Source of the DNA: Corynebacterium sp. Marseille-P3884
GTDB taxonomy: Bacteria > Actinomycetota > Actinomycetes > Mycobacteriales > Mycobacteriaceae
NCBI RefSeq assembly: GCF_017942225.1
Contig: NZ_JAGKSD010000004.1
Coordinates: 62,001 to 126,000, forward strand
Reading direction: 5' to 3'
Length of the DNA: 64,000 bases
Shown: piece after piece, positions 9,180 to 17,640 of the stretch
How the letters are laid out: every line of letters starts with the position of its first letter
Position numbering within the stretch: position 1 is the stretch's first letter
Made by a program: the position numbers and the translations under genes
The notes under the pieces: model-generated
Databases searched by the model: none
What the model was told of the DNA's origin: nothing
Seen by the model: the letters and a program-made list of their open reading frames with translations, nothing else

Positions 9180-10576
9180 TGAAAATCGCCATTATCGGCG
9201 CAGGACTCGCTGGACTCACCGCCGCGTACGAACTCCGCGGCACGGATGCGAAGGTCGACGTCTACGAAGCCACCGACCGGATCGGCGGCAAGCTGCACAC
9301 CGTCGCTTTCGAGGGCGGCCCGACGGACATGGGCGCCGAAGCGTTCATGGCGCGGCGCCAAGACGCAGTGGATTTCTTCACCGAGCTCGGCCTGAAAAAT
9401 TCGCTCGTGGAGCCGTCCGGCCTGCGTTCACTCGTGTGGGTCGACGGGCAAGCGCGCCAGCTTCCCACGGCCGGAATCATGGGCATCCCGGGGCGCTCGG
9501 AGAGCGTCGCGCATCTCGTGTCCGACGAAACAGCGAAGCTTATCGACGAAGAATCCTCCCGCCCCGGCTTCACCTGGCCCGCGGAAGGCGACCTGAATGT
9601 CGGCGCGCTAGTGCGTGAGCGCTACGGCGACGAGGTGGTGGACAATATCGTGTCTGCGCTGCTCGGCGGAGTGTACTCCTGCACAGCCGACGACCTTGGC
9701 GTGCGTGCGACGATCCCGCAGCTGGCCGCTGAATTCGACCGCCTCGCTGCAGAATCTCCAGACCGCACCGTCCACCTGTCCACCGCCGTGCAGAACCTGG
9801 AAGAACAGCAGGCCCGAAAGCGCAAGGAGCTGCCCACCGGCCACGGTGCCGTGTTCAACGCCTTCCGCGACGGCTATCAGGAGGTCTACGAGGCCCTGGC
9901 GGAGAAATCCGGTGCGGATATCTACATCGACGCGTTCATCTCCGCGATCGAGCGGGTCGAAACTGGCTTCCGCCTCAAAGGCGGCCAGGACACCGTCTAC
10001 GACCACGTGATTCTCGCCGTGCCGGCGCCGACGGCGGCTCTCTTGCTCAAGCAGGTCGCACCGGAGGTATCCACGACGCTGTCTGGAGTGAAGCTGGCCA
10101 ATTCGGTCGTGGTGGGCATGCGCTTTGCCACCGACGAAGGCCTGCCGGAGAACTCCGGTGTCCTCGTGGCCACAGGCGCCGATGATGTCACGACTAAGGC
10201 GTTCACCTTCTCGTCGCGCAAGTGGCCGCACCTTGCAGAGCGCGGCGGCGCGCTCGTCCGGGCGAGCTTCGGCCGCTTCGGCGACGACATCGCCATCCGC
10301 GCCGACGAGGACGACCTCGTCGACTGGGCACTCGATGACCTCGCCACCATCACCGGTTTCGACGGCCGCGAAGCAGGACTGGAGGAGATTTACGTCCAGC
10401 GGTGGTTCGGCGGTCTCCCACGCTTCGATGAGGGACATGTGCAGGTGGTGGCGGACGTCGAGAAGCAGCTTGCTGATGTCGACGGAATCTCCGCCACCGG
10501 TGCCTGGGCCGGTGGAGTCGGCGTGCCCGCGGTGATCGCGCACGCGCGCAAGGTGGCGCAGGCGCTGGCGCGCTGA
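9179..10576 (+). CDS. hemY: Protoporphyrinogen / coproporphyrinogen III oxidase (HemY/CgoX type)
   Basis: An FAD-dependent oxidase that aromatises the porphyrinogen ring. In Gram-positive bacteria this family acts on coproporphyrinogen III in the coproporphyrin-dependent heme pathway, so that activity is the likelier one here. The dinucleotide-binding motif IIGAGLAGLTAAYEL is at the N-terminus, followed by IGGKLHTVAFEGGPTDMGAE, and the C-terminal FAD segment reads ATGAWAGGVGVPAVIAHA. It is 465 aa, the usual length. The ATG overlaps the hemE stop by 1 nt. Confidence 0.93.
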   Translation: MKIAIIGAGLAGLTAAYELRGTDAKVDVYEATDRIGGKLHTVAFEGGPTDMGAEAFMARRQDAVDFFTELGLKNSLVEPSGLRSLVWVDGQARQLPTAGIMGIPGRSESVAHLVSDETAKLIDEESSRPGFTWPAEGDLNVGALVRERYGDEVVDNIVSALLGGVYSCTADDLGVRATIPQLAAEFDRLAAESPDRTVHLSTAVQNLEEQQARKRKELPTGHGAVFNAFRDGYQEVYEALAEKSGADIYIDAFISAIERVETGFRLKGGQDTVYDHVILAVPAPTAALLLKQVAPEVSTTLSGVKLANSVVVGMRFATDEGLPENSGVLVATGADDVTTKAFTFSSRKWPHLAERGGALVRASFGRFGDDIAIRADEDDLVDWALDDLATITGFDGREAGLEEIYVQRWFGGLPRFDEGHVQVVADVEKQLADVDGISATGAWAGGVGVPAVIAHARKVAQALAR

Positions 10577-10597
10577 CACTTCGCGGCATCGACGCGG

Positions 10598-10603
10598 TAG
10601 GTT
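10598..10603 (+). promoter_or_regulatory. -10 hexamer upstream of the DedA-like gene
   Basis: TAGGTT is followed by 8 nt and the ATG at 10612, the leaderless arrangement seen repeatedly in this window. Confidence 0.5.
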
Positions 10604-10611
10604 AATGAACC

Positions 10612-11403
10612 ATGTCGTCGACCAGCAACGAAGAACACCAGCCGATACCGGGACACGAACCGGCTGATCCTCCGGCGGATCAGCCCACCGGCGGTGAGCC
10701 TGCCGCCAACGAAGCGGAGCGCGAATGGTGGGAAGAGCCCGGCATGCCGTGGAATTCCAAGCCCACCAAAGAGGACTACTGGTGCTTGGGCTGGTTCGGT
10801 TTCGTCGGCATCTTCGGCTTGGCGCTGATCCCGCTGCGCGCGTGGCTGCTGGGCCTGGAGCCGCCGATCCTGCTGGCACTGACTGGCTCCCGCATCGGCG
10901 CCGCGTCCACGGGCGCGCTCGCCTCGATCGGGGAGGCCTCAGGCTGGATCTGGTACGTGCTCATTGGCTCGCTCATGGCGATCAAATTCGACTGGGTTTA
11001 CTGGTGGGCCGGCAAGCTCTGGGGCCGCGGCATGCTCGAGGTGCAGGCGGAGAATTCCCCGCGCATGGGCAAGAATATCGACCGGGTTGAACGCTGGTTC
11101 CACAAACTCGGCTGGCTGGCCATCTTCCTCGCCTACCTGCCCATTCCGCTGCCGATCAAATTCGTCGTGCTCGTTCTCACCGGCGCGACGGGCATGTCGT
11201 GGCAGAAGATGCTCCTCCTCGACTTTTTGTCCAAGACCGCGTGGACGCTGCTGTACTTCTGGCTCGGTTGGATGATCGGCGACCCCGTCGTCTACGTGCT
11301 CGAGCAGTACGCGAAGGTCGCCAACTGGATCGCGATCGGCCTGCTGATCTTCGTCTTCATCGGCATCTTCCGCCGCCAGTCGAAGAACGAGTCGAAGGCC
11401 TAG
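10612..11403 (+). CDS. DedA/VTT-family membrane protein
   Basis: This 263-aa integral membrane protein has a polar N-terminus of about 55 residues (containing EWWEEPGMPWN) and then a hydrophobic body. The body carries the DedA/VTT-like pattern: a GSRIGAAS re-entrant-type segment, then WWAGKLWGRGMLE, then a helix around YLPIPLPIKFVVLVLTGATG and a C-terminal helix. DedA proteins are linked to undecaprenyl-phosphate recycling and membrane homeostasis; the assignment here is by pattern only. It has its own probable leaderless promoter and ends at a strong inverted repeat facing the convergent TRIC gene. Confidence 0.7.
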   Translation: MSSTSNEEHQPIPGHEPADPPADQPTGGEPAANEAEREWWEEPGMPWNSKPTKEDYWCLGWFGFVGIFGLALIPLRAWLLGLEPPILLALTGSRIGAASTGALASIGEASGWIWYVLIGSLMAIKFDWVYWWAGKLWGRGMLEVQAENSPRMGKNIDRVERWFHKLGWLAIFLAYLPIPLPIKFVVLVLTGATGMSWQKMLLLDFLSKTAWTLLYFWLGWMIGDPVVYVLEQYAKVANWIAIGLLIFVFIGIFRRQSKNESKA

Positions 11404-11434
11404 CCACCGCCGCGCTACCGGCTCGCGGCGGTGG
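11404..11434. terminator. Inverted repeat between convergent genes
   Basis: Perfect 11-bp arms (CCACCGCCGCG and its complement) are separated by 9 nt, lying right after the DedA-like stop and overlapping the last codons of the convergent TRIC gene. There is no U-run, but the position suits a bidirectional transcription barrier. Confidence 0.6.
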
Positions 11435-12221
11435 GGGAGGTGCCGGCGCGTTCGAGGACCTCGTCGTGGAGATAGATGCGGATGAGGTTCAGGACGTCTT
11501 CGTCCTTAGCGTCGGCGATCGCGTCTGCAATATTCGTCACCGAGTCATCGGGGGACATGTTCAACTCGGCGGCGATGCGGCGGTCGAGGGAGCGTTCGGT
11601 ACGTGTCGGCTGGTGGGCGCGGGCGGTGCTGACCCAGTAGACGGCCATGGACATCACTGAGGCAGCAACCGAAGAAATCAGCATGCCGACCCACGCTTTG
11701 ACCCCAAAGTGCGTGAAGCCTAGCGTCATCGCGCCGGCGAGCAGCGAAGGGAAGACGAGCATCTTCTGCGACGTGAAAAGTGCCGGGATCTTGCCCAGCA
11801 CCACGTCGCGGACGAGCGCACCGCCTGTGGAGGTGATCACGGCGAGCAGGAGTGCGGCGATCCACGACAGATCGTTGACGATCGCGTGGGTCGCGCCCAC
11901 CACCGACCACACACCGACAGTGACCACGTCGAGGTAGAAGCGGACCTGGTCCCACAGCGCGCCCTCAATCTGGACGAAGAAGGCGATCGCGGCGCCGATG
12001 ACCGCGATGATGAGATACCAGGGGGATTGGAGGGCGGCAGCCGGACCGTTGCTGAGCAAACAGTCGCGGATGAGGCCGCCGGCGAGGGAAGAGATCAGGG
12101 CGATGAAGCCGAAACCGACCACATCGAAATTCATGTTCTTGGCCACAGACCCGCCGACCATCGCGGCGAGCAGGACACCGGTGTATTCGAGGATGTAATA
12201 AAAAGTGCCGAAGTCATTCAC
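11415..12221 (-). CDS. TRIC-type cation channel family protein (UPF0126)
   Basis: A 268-aa membrane protein with the duplicated three-helix unit of the UPF0126/TRIC family: each half carries a glycine-rich segment followed by Arg-Asp (LISSLAGGLIRDCLL and ITSTGGALVRDVVLGK). Bacterial members form trimeric K+-permeable channels; the physiological role here is unknown. The C-terminal 65 residues form a polar tail with DEDVLNLIRIYLHDEVLE. The start is a GTG at 12221 with an AGGA ribosome binding site 8 nt upstream, located in the loop of a hairpin. The gene follows galK on the same strand but is not obviously part of galactose metabolism. Confidence 0.85.
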   Translation of the reverse strand: MNDFGTFYYILEYTGVLLAAMVGGSVAKNMNFDVVGFGFIALISSLAGGLIRDCLLSNGPAAALQSPWYLIIAVIGAAIAFFVQIEGALWDQVRFYLDVVTVGVWSVVGATHAIVNDLSWIAALLLAVITSTGGALVRDVVLGKIPALFTSQKMLVFPSLLAGAMTLGFTHFGVKAWVGMLISSVAASVMSMAVYWVSTARAHQPTRTERSLDRRIAAELNMSPDDSVTNIADAIADAKDEDVLNLIRIYLHDEVLERAGTSPTAASR

Positions 12222-12248
12222 CCCGGCGATCCTAAAAGACCGCCGGGG
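12221..12248 (-). terminator. Hairpin between galK and the TRIC gene
   Basis: Perfect 8-bp GC arms (CCCCGGCG / CGCCGGGG) enclose a 12-nt loop. On the minus strand it follows galK, and its base touches the GTG of the next gene while the AGGA ribosome binding site sits in the loop. It may act as the gal terminator, a translational brake, or both. Confidence 0.5.
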
Positions 12249-12254
12249 GCTTAG

Positions 12255-13487
12255 CTACAGATGCAGCTGGAACTGCCGGGCACCGTCCTGGGCGCTCGTG
12301 GCGTAGATCGTGGGCACAGGGAAACCGCCGGCGCGGGTGGCCTCCTCGATGGCGGCGGCGACAGCTTCGGTGCGGTCGTCCGGGCACAGGGCGATGATGG
12401 AGCCGCCGAAGCCGCCGCCGGTGATGCGGGACCCGATGGCACCGGCGCCGATTGCAGCGCGGACGGCGGTCTCGAGGGCGGCGGGGACGATCTCGTAGTC
12501 ATCGCGAAGCGATACGTGGCTGTCATTCATCAGTTCGCCGAAACGCTCGATATCGCCGGCTTTGAGCGCCGCGACGGCCTCGATGGTGCGGGCGGTCTCA
12601 GAGTGAACGTGGCGCACACGGCGGCGCACCACCTCCGGGTCGTTGCCGAGGGCCTCGTCGGGGTTCTCAGCGGCCCAGGAAACAGCGTGTTCGACCACAT
12701 CTTCTTCGCGGAAGGTGCAGTTGAGGGCGGCTGCGGCGGCGTCGATAAGCCCGCGCCGGGAGCTGTATTCGCCGGTGGCGTGGGAGTGTTCGACGCGGCT
12801 GTCGGAGACAAGCAGCGTGTAGCCTGCGAGTGCGCACGGCACTTGCTCGTGGGTGCCGTCGAGGAAGTCGAGGGCCAGTGCGTAGCCCGCGCGGCCGCGC
12901 ACGACTGCGTTCTGGTCCAGCCCGCCGGTATTTGCGCCGACGTAGAAATTCTCCGCGCGCATCGTCGCGGCGATGAGGTCCTCGTCGCTGGTTCCCAGCT
13001 CATACAGGTCGCGGGCGGCGGCGCCGACGGCGCACTCGAGTGCCGCGGAGCTGGACAGACCCGAACCGAGCGGGACGTCGGAGACCACCGCGATATCCAT
13101 CCCGCCGGCGCCCAGAGCGTGGACCGTGCCCGCGATGTACCCGCGCCAGTCGGGCACGATGCCGGGCTGGGCGTCGGGGGCATTGACGGCGGCGTCAAGG
13201 TCAGCAAGCGTGACGGAGGCGTCGAGCAGCTCGCCGTTCGGTGCCTGCGACAGCATGTGCAGGACACCGTCGGAACGCTTGCGTGCGGCGACTGCGGTGG
13301 CCATCGTGGTGGCGAACGGCAGGCACACGCCGAAGGCGTAGTCGACATGGTCGCCGATCAAATTCACGCGGCCCGGGGCGACCCAGGTGCCGGTGGACTC
13401 CGCCGCATCGGGGCCGACCTGTTCAACGAGGAAATCGCGGGCAGCGGCGGCGAGCTCTTCGGGCGAACGGGTGGCGGGAACGATCAT
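12255..13487 (-). CDS. galK: Galactokinase
   Basis: Phosphorylates galactose to galactose-1-phosphate (Leloir pathway). It is a GHMP-family kinase: GRVNLIGDHVDYAFG holds the galactose-binding signature, PLGSGLSSSAALE is the ATP-binding loop, and a C-terminal GGGFGGSIIAL forms motif 3. From the ATG at 13487 it is 410 aa, the usual length; this start overlaps the galT stop by 4 nt, which identifies it over the longer upstream frame. It is the last gene of the galM-symporter-galT-galK group. Confidence 0.94.
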   Translation of the reverse strand: MIVPATRSPEELAAAARDFLVEQVGPDAAESTGTWVAPGRVNLIGDHVDYAFGVCLPFATTMATAVAARKRSDGVLHMLSQAPNGELLDASVTLADLDAAVNAPDAQPGIVPDWRGYIAGTVHALGAGGMDIAVVSDVPLGSGLSSSAALECAVGAAARDLYELGTSDEDLIAATMRAENFYVGANTGGLDQNAVVRGRAGYALALDFLDGTHEQVPCALAGYTLLVSDSRVEHSHATGEYSSRRGLIDAAAAALNCTFREEDVVEHAVSWAAENPDEALGNDPEVVRRRVRHVHSETARTIEAVAALKAGDIERFGELMNDSHVSLRDDYEIVPAALETAVRAAIGAGAIGSRITGGGFGGSIIALCPDDRTEAVAAAIEEATRAGGFPVPTIYATSAQDGARQFQLHL

Positions 13488-14593
13488 GCGTAGTGCTCCT
13501 TGATGGTGGCGGCGATGGTCTCCGGGGTGGTGTCGTTGATCCACGCACCCATGCCGGACTCGCTGCCGGCGAGGTACTTCATGCGGTTCGGCGAGCGCAT
13601 CAGCGAGAACAGCTGCAGGTGGAAGCGGCCGTCAGCGGGCGTATCGACGGGCGCCTGGTTCCACGAGGCGATGTAGGGCGTGCGGTCCACGCCCTCGAAG
13701 AACTGGTCGACGGCCGCGAAGAGCCTGTGGCAGATTCCCGCCAGATCATCCCGTTCTTCCTCGGTCAGCCCCGCGAAGTCCGGCACGGCGCGTTTCGCCA
13801 TCACCATGACCTCCAGCGGCCATTTCGCGGCGGCGGGAGTGAATACGCAGAAGTGCTCGGAATCGTCGATCACGCGGGTGGCGGCGCGCAATTCGGCGGC
13901 GAGGAGGTCGTCGAAAAGCTCGGTGCCGTGCGCTTTGCGGTGCTCCCGCGCATGCCGGGCGATCGCGGCGGTGCGCGGCGGCACGAAGGGATAGGAGTAG
14001 ATCTGCCCGTGCGGGTGGTGCAGTGTCACACCGATTTCCTCGCCGCGGTTTTCAAAGGGGAAGACGGCCTTCACCTCGTCGATGGCGGAAAGTTCGGCGG
14101 TGCGGTGGGCCCAGACGTCGATAAGCATGCGCTTCCGCTCGAGCGGAAGGTCCGTGAACGAGCCGTCCGCGTCGGGCGTGAAACACACGACCTCGCAGCG
14201 GGAGAGCGCCGGGGCGCGCTGGAAGAGGTCTTCGCCGTCGACGCGCGGATCGTAATCGTCCGCGATCGTTTGGCGCATGCTTAACGACGGAAACCGGTTC
14301 TCGAATACCGCCACCTGATAATCCGCCTCCGGGATCTCGCTCGGCTTCTGGCCCGGGCGCGTCGGCGCCAACGGGTCCTCATTCGCCGGCGGGAGGAATG
14401 TGCGGTTCTGGCGGTGCGCGGCGTAGATCGCCCACTCGCCCGTCAACGGGTCACGGCGCAGCCACGACTCGGTTTCCACCTGCGGCAAGCCGCGCTCATC
14501 GACAGCGGTGCGGTCGGGGGTGCCGGGCTCGTCGAAATAGATGAGCTCGCGGCCGTCGGACAGTCTCGTGCGGGTGATCTTGAGATTGCTCAT
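13484..14593 (-). CDS. galT: Galactose-1-phosphate uridylyltransferase
   Basis: Transfers UMP from UDP-glucose to galactose-1-phosphate. The active-site His-Pro-His motif is in LHHPHGQIYSYPF, and the first half contains the family stretch VAVFENRFPSL. A second-half segment, EHFCVFTPAAAKWPLEVMVM, also fits. It is 369 aa. Its stop overlaps galK by 4 nt and its ATG directly abuts the stop of the small membrane protein upstream, so all are probably one transcript. Confidence 0.93.
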   Translation of the reverse strand: MSNLKITRTRLSDGRELIYFDEPGTPDRTAVDERGLPQVETESWLRRDPLTGEWAIYAAHRQNRTFLPPANEDPLAPTRPGQKPSEIPEADYQVAVFENRFPSLSMRQTIADDYDPRVDGEDLFQRAPALSRCEVVCFTPDADGSFTDLPLERKRMLIDVWAHRTAELSAIDEVKAVFPFENRGEEIGVTLHHPHGQIYSYPFVPPRTAAIARHAREHRKAHGTELFDDLLAAELRAATRVIDDSEHFCVFTPAAAKWPLEVMVMAKRAVPDFAGLTEEERDDLAGICHRLFAAVDQFFEGVDRTPYIASWNQAPVDTPADGRFHLQLFSLMRSPNRMKYLAGSESGMGAWINDTTPETIAATIKEHYA

Positions 14594-14908
14594 TTAGTCT
14601 GTGGCTTCCAAAGTCTCGGGGTCGAAGGAGATCGGGCGCAACCGTGCCCACACGAAGAAGATCGCCGCGGACACGGCCAGCGCGATGCCCACCCACAGGT
14701 TATCGCTCGCGTTCTTCGCGGCGCCGGTGTCGGCATTCACCCCCGGGTCGAGAAAGAAAGAGCAGATGATCAGGACGATGCCGTAGAAGCCCAGCAGTGC
14801 GCCGATGACATTGCGGATATCAAAGGCGTCGGTGGCCGAATTCGCCTCCGGCTGGTCGGGCTGCGGTGTATTCGCGGAGTCGTGCCCGCGGGAAATCGAA
14901 GTAGTCAT
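14594..14908 (-). CDS. Small two-helix membrane protein in the galactose operon
   Basis: This 104-aa protein has a polar N-terminus of about 35 residues, then two transmembrane helices (FDIRNVIGALLGFYGIVLII and LWVGIALAVSAAIFFVWARL) joined by a short Asp/Asn-rich loop, and a short tail. The ATG at 14908 has AAAGGA upstream; the upstream TTG does not leave room for it. It sits between the sodium/solute symporter and galT with almost no gaps, so it may be a small accessory subunit of the symporter. That role is inference from position. Confidence 0.7.
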   Translation of the reverse strand: MTTSISRGHDSANTPQPDQPEANSATDAFDIRNVIGALLGFYGIVLIICSFFLDPGVNADTGAAKNASDNLWVGIALAVSAAIFFVWARLRPISFDPETLEATD

Positions 14909-14954
14909 GCGAATCAAATCCTTTGCGTGATTGGGAATCTGCGGCCGCGGGAGA

Positions 14955-16598
14955 TCACAGGAAGACCAGGTTCAAGGCCACGACGAGGACACCGGCGATG
15001 ATGCCCAGCGGGACGGTGCGCTGGAACCAGGGGAGGGCAGCCTCGGAGGCGTCGACAAGCTGGTCCTGCGGGGTGACGCTGCGGACGAAACCGACGAGCT
15101 CCTCGTCCGGCTTCGGCGCGGTGAACATCGAGACAATGACACTGACGGCGATATCCACGACGAATGCCAGCGAGGCAGCGACGAATGCAGTGCCCTGGCC
15201 CGGCAGTGTGACCACGGGGTTCTCGCCAAGGGACAGCGCCCAGAAGCAGATCGCTGCAGCGGTACCGGCGACCAGGCCGGACCAGCCAGCATGCGGTGTC
15301 ATGCGCTTCCAGAACATACCGAGGATGAACGTGGCGAACAGCGGGGCGTTGAAGAAGCCGAACAACGTCTGCAGGTAGTCCATGATATTGCCGAAATTCG
15401 CGGCCAGCAGCGCGGTGAACACGGCGATCACGGTCGCACCCACGGTGGCCAGGCGGCCGACGCGCAGGTAGTAGTTGTCCTCTTTGTCCTTGACCACGTA
15501 GGTCTGCCACAGGTCGTAGCTGAACACGGTGTTGAACGACGAGATATTCGCAGCCATGCCCGCCATGAACGCTGCGAGCAGGCCAGCGATGCCGACACCC
15601 AGCAGGCCGTTCGGGAGCAGATCCCGCATGAGGTACAGCACGGCGTCATTCGGGTTGGCGGCCCCCTCCATGATCGGGGTCACCAGGACGGAAGCGATCA
15701 TGCCGGGCACGACCACGATGAACGGGATGAACATCTTCGGGAACGCGCCGATGATCGGGGTCTTGCGGGCCGAAGCGAGCGAATCGGAGGCCATGGCGCG
15801 CTGCACCTCGACGAAGTTCGTGGTCCAGTAACCGAAGGACAGCACGAAGCCCAGACCGAAGACGATGCCCACCACGGACCACACCGGATGTTCGAAGCCG
15901 GACAAGCCCTGTCCCGGCCATGCGGAGAAGTGCGTCGGGTCGTTGATCTGCTCTTTCAGGCCGTTCCAGCCGCCGACGTGGCGAAGGCCGATGATGGTCA
16001 GCGGCAGCAGAGCGGCGACGATGACGAAGAACTGCAGGACCTCGTTGTAGATCGCCGCAGACAGGCCGCCGAGCGTGATGTACGCCAGAACGATCACGGC
16101 GGCGACGACGAGGGTGGCCCACAATGGCCACCCCAGCAGTGCCTCAACGACGGTGGCCAGAAGGAACAGGTTCACACCGGCGATGAGCAGCTGCGCGATC
16201 GCGAAGGACAGCGCGTTGACAAGGTGCGCGGCGGGGCCGAAGCGCTTGAGCATGAACTCCGGCACGGAGCGGACCTTGGAGCCGTAGTAGAACGGCATCA
16301 TCACAATGCCCAAGAAGATCATGGCGGGCACGGCGCCGATCCAGAAATAGTGCATGGTCTGCACGCCGTATTCCACACCGTTGGCGGACATGCCGATGAT
16401 CTCCACCGCACCCAAGTTGGCGGAAATGAAGGCTAGGCCGGTGATCCACGCGGGCAGGCCGCGGCCGGAAAGGAAGAAGTCGATGGAGGACGACACTCCC
16501 CGCTTCGCAGCCCAGCCAATGCCTAAGACAAAGACGAAGAAGACTGCGACGAGCAGGTAGTCGACCCAGGAGGCATCGAGCCGCAAGGCCGTATCCAT
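14955..16598 (-). CDS. Sodium/solute symporter (SSS family), probable galactose importer
   Basis: A 547-aa secondary transporter with about 14 helices. SSS-family features include FLSGRGLPAWITGLAFISANLGAVE near the N-terminus, VYGVQTM-type loops (EYGVQTMHYFW), a LAYITLGGLSAAIYNEVLQF segment matching the family signature around helix 5, and SIDFFLSGR. It lies between galM and galT in one direction, so galactose or a galactoside is the likely substrate; this rests on context. A Na+ coupling ion is expected from the family. Confidence 0.9.
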   Translation of the reverse strand: MDTALRLDASWVDYLLVAVFFVFVLGIGWAAKRGVSSSIDFFLSGRGLPAWITGLAFISANLGAVEIIGMSANGVEYGVQTMHYFWIGAVPAMIFLGIVMMPFYYGSKVRSVPEFMLKRFGPAAHLVNALSFAIAQLLIAGVNLFLLATVVEALLGWPLWATLVVAAVIVLAYITLGGLSAAIYNEVLQFFVIVAALLPLTIIGLRHVGGWNGLKEQINDPTHFSAWPGQGLSGFEHPVWSVVGIVFGLGFVLSFGYWTTNFVEVQRAMASDSLASARKTPIIGAFPKMFIPFIVVVPGMIASVLVTPIMEGAANPNDAVLYLMRDLLPNGLLGVGIAGLLAAFMAGMAANISSFNTVFSYDLWQTYVVKDKEDNYYLRVGRLATVGATVIAVFTALLAANFGNIMDYLQTLFGFFNAPLFATFILGMFWKRMTPHAGWSGLVAGTAAAICFWALSLGENPVVTLPGQGTAFVAASLAFVVDIAVSVIVSMFTAPKPDEELVGFVRSVTPQDQLVDASEAALPWFQRTVPLGIIAGVLVVALNLVFL

Positions 16599-16616
16599 GT
16601 GCAGGGGACTCTCTTT

Positions 16617-17522
16617 CTAGTTTTCAGAAGTGATGGCCCGCACCGACCAGCCCACCGTGAGGCGGGAGCCGGGTTCGAGCACGGTCAGGCCTTCGCCGGT
16701 GGCGAGGGCATTCGGGGGAGCGGTCATCGGTTCGACGGCCACATGGCGTTCCGGGGAGGTGAAGAGCTGGGTCCACGGCAGATTCGCCGTGGCGGCCAGC
16801 TCCACGCCGGTCCCGGAGGCGTTCACCAACCGCGCGATGCGGGGCTGGTCGGCGACGGGGTCGAAGCCGGCGTCGTCAAGCCACATATCGCGCATCCGGA
16901 TGGGACTGTGCGGCCAGGGCTCGCGCGCCCCGGCGGGGATGTTGTACTCATTCAGCGGCTGACGCTCGGCGATGGTGTGGTGCAGGGTGCACTCGTCGAG
17001 CGGCGCCCCTTGCGCATCCAGGTAGGTGTGCACGCCGAGCGCGCACGGCGCCGGTTCATCCGCGAGGTTCACCGCAGTCATGGATGCCTCGAGACCGGAA
17101 TCGGTAAGCGCGTAGTGCACGGAGAGCTCGATCGGCCACGGCCAGCCGGGCTCGGGTCCGAGAACTGTGCGTAATGTCACTTCGTCCGGTGCCGTTTCGG
17201 GGGCATTTTCTGTCTGCGGGGCATGGATTTCGAAAAGTCGCTTCAGCGTGAAGCCGTGCAGGGCGTGGCCCAGCGACGGCTCCGTCACCGCGAGTTCGCG
17301 CCGCGTTCCGCCGAAGACATAGGTCGCGTCGGCGACGCGGTTCGGCCACGGCGCAAGCACGACATTCGCGGCTTGCGGCGGGTGCGTGCCCTGCGCAAAA
17401 GTGCGCAGCAGCGGGCGCGAGTCCACCGTCAGTTCGCGCACAGCAGCGCCCGATGCGGAGACTGTTGCCCTCACCGCGCCGCGGCAAAGCGTTATTTCAG
17501 GGACCGAATGGTCAACATCCAT
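16617..17522 (-). CDS. galM: Aldose 1-epimerase (galactose mutarotase)
   Basis: Interconverts alpha- and beta-galactose so that galactokinase can use the sugar. The 301-aa protein has the family layout: [19 protein letters not shown] (substrate-binding Asn-Arg), LGHALHGFT with the catalytic His, and LGVHTYLD with the second conserved His. The C-terminal half contains [16 protein letters not shown], including the conserved Glu region. It is the first gene of the galactose cluster, with a -10 box 7 nt before the ATG. Confidence 0.9.
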   Translation of the reverse strand: MDVDHSVPEITLCRGAVRATVSASGAAVRELTVDSRPLLRTFAQGTHPPQAANVVLAPWPNRVADATYVFGGTRRELAVTEPSLGHALHGFTLKRLFEIHAPQTENAPETAPDEVTLRTVLGPEPGWPWPIELSVHYALTDSGLEASMTAVNLADEPAPCALGVHTYLDAQGAPLDECTLHHTIAERQPLNEYNIPAGAREPWPHSPIRMRDMWLDDAGFDPVADQPRIARLVNASGTGVELAATANLPWTQLFTSPERHVAVEPMTAPPNALATGEGLTVLEPGSRLTVGWSVRAITSEN

Positions 17523-17529
17523 ACGCGGA

Positions 17530-17535
17530 ATTATC
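17530..17535 (-). promoter_or_regulatory. -10 hexamer of galM / gal operon promoter
   Basis: On the minus strand GATAAT is followed by 7 nt and the galM ATG, giving a leaderless start. It lies in the 118-bp gap shared with the divergent hemL promoter. Confidence 0.55.
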
Positions 17536-17627
17536 CGCCCGTATACCCCCGAACCGGAAATCGTCTTTCCGTTTGTGGGTGTGTCTCAGCTCCATTCGGG
17601 GTGCGTCGCATGTTTGGGGCTCTGTCC

Positions 17628-17633
17628 TAGAAT
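17628..17633 (+). promoter_or_regulatory. -10 hexamer of hemL promoter
   Basis: TAGAAT is followed by 7 nt and ATG 17641. This settles the hemL start 255 nt inside a longer open frame. Confidence 0.65.
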
Positions 17634-17640
17634 CGACGGC

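Noticed and set aside
13241..14284. Long plus-strand frame across galK/galT
   Set aside because: It is the shadow of two well-supported minus-strand genes and has an Arg/Gly-rich composition typical of antisense frames in GC-rich DNA.
14931..16436. 501-codon plus-strand frame opposite the symporter
   Set aside because: The product is rich in His/Asp/Glu/Arg with no hydrophobic pattern; the minus strand encodes a clear SSS transporter.
17386..17640. N-terminal extension of hemL
   Set aside because: It would overlap galM on the other strand; a -10 box lies 7 nt before ATG 17641, where the family's length begins.
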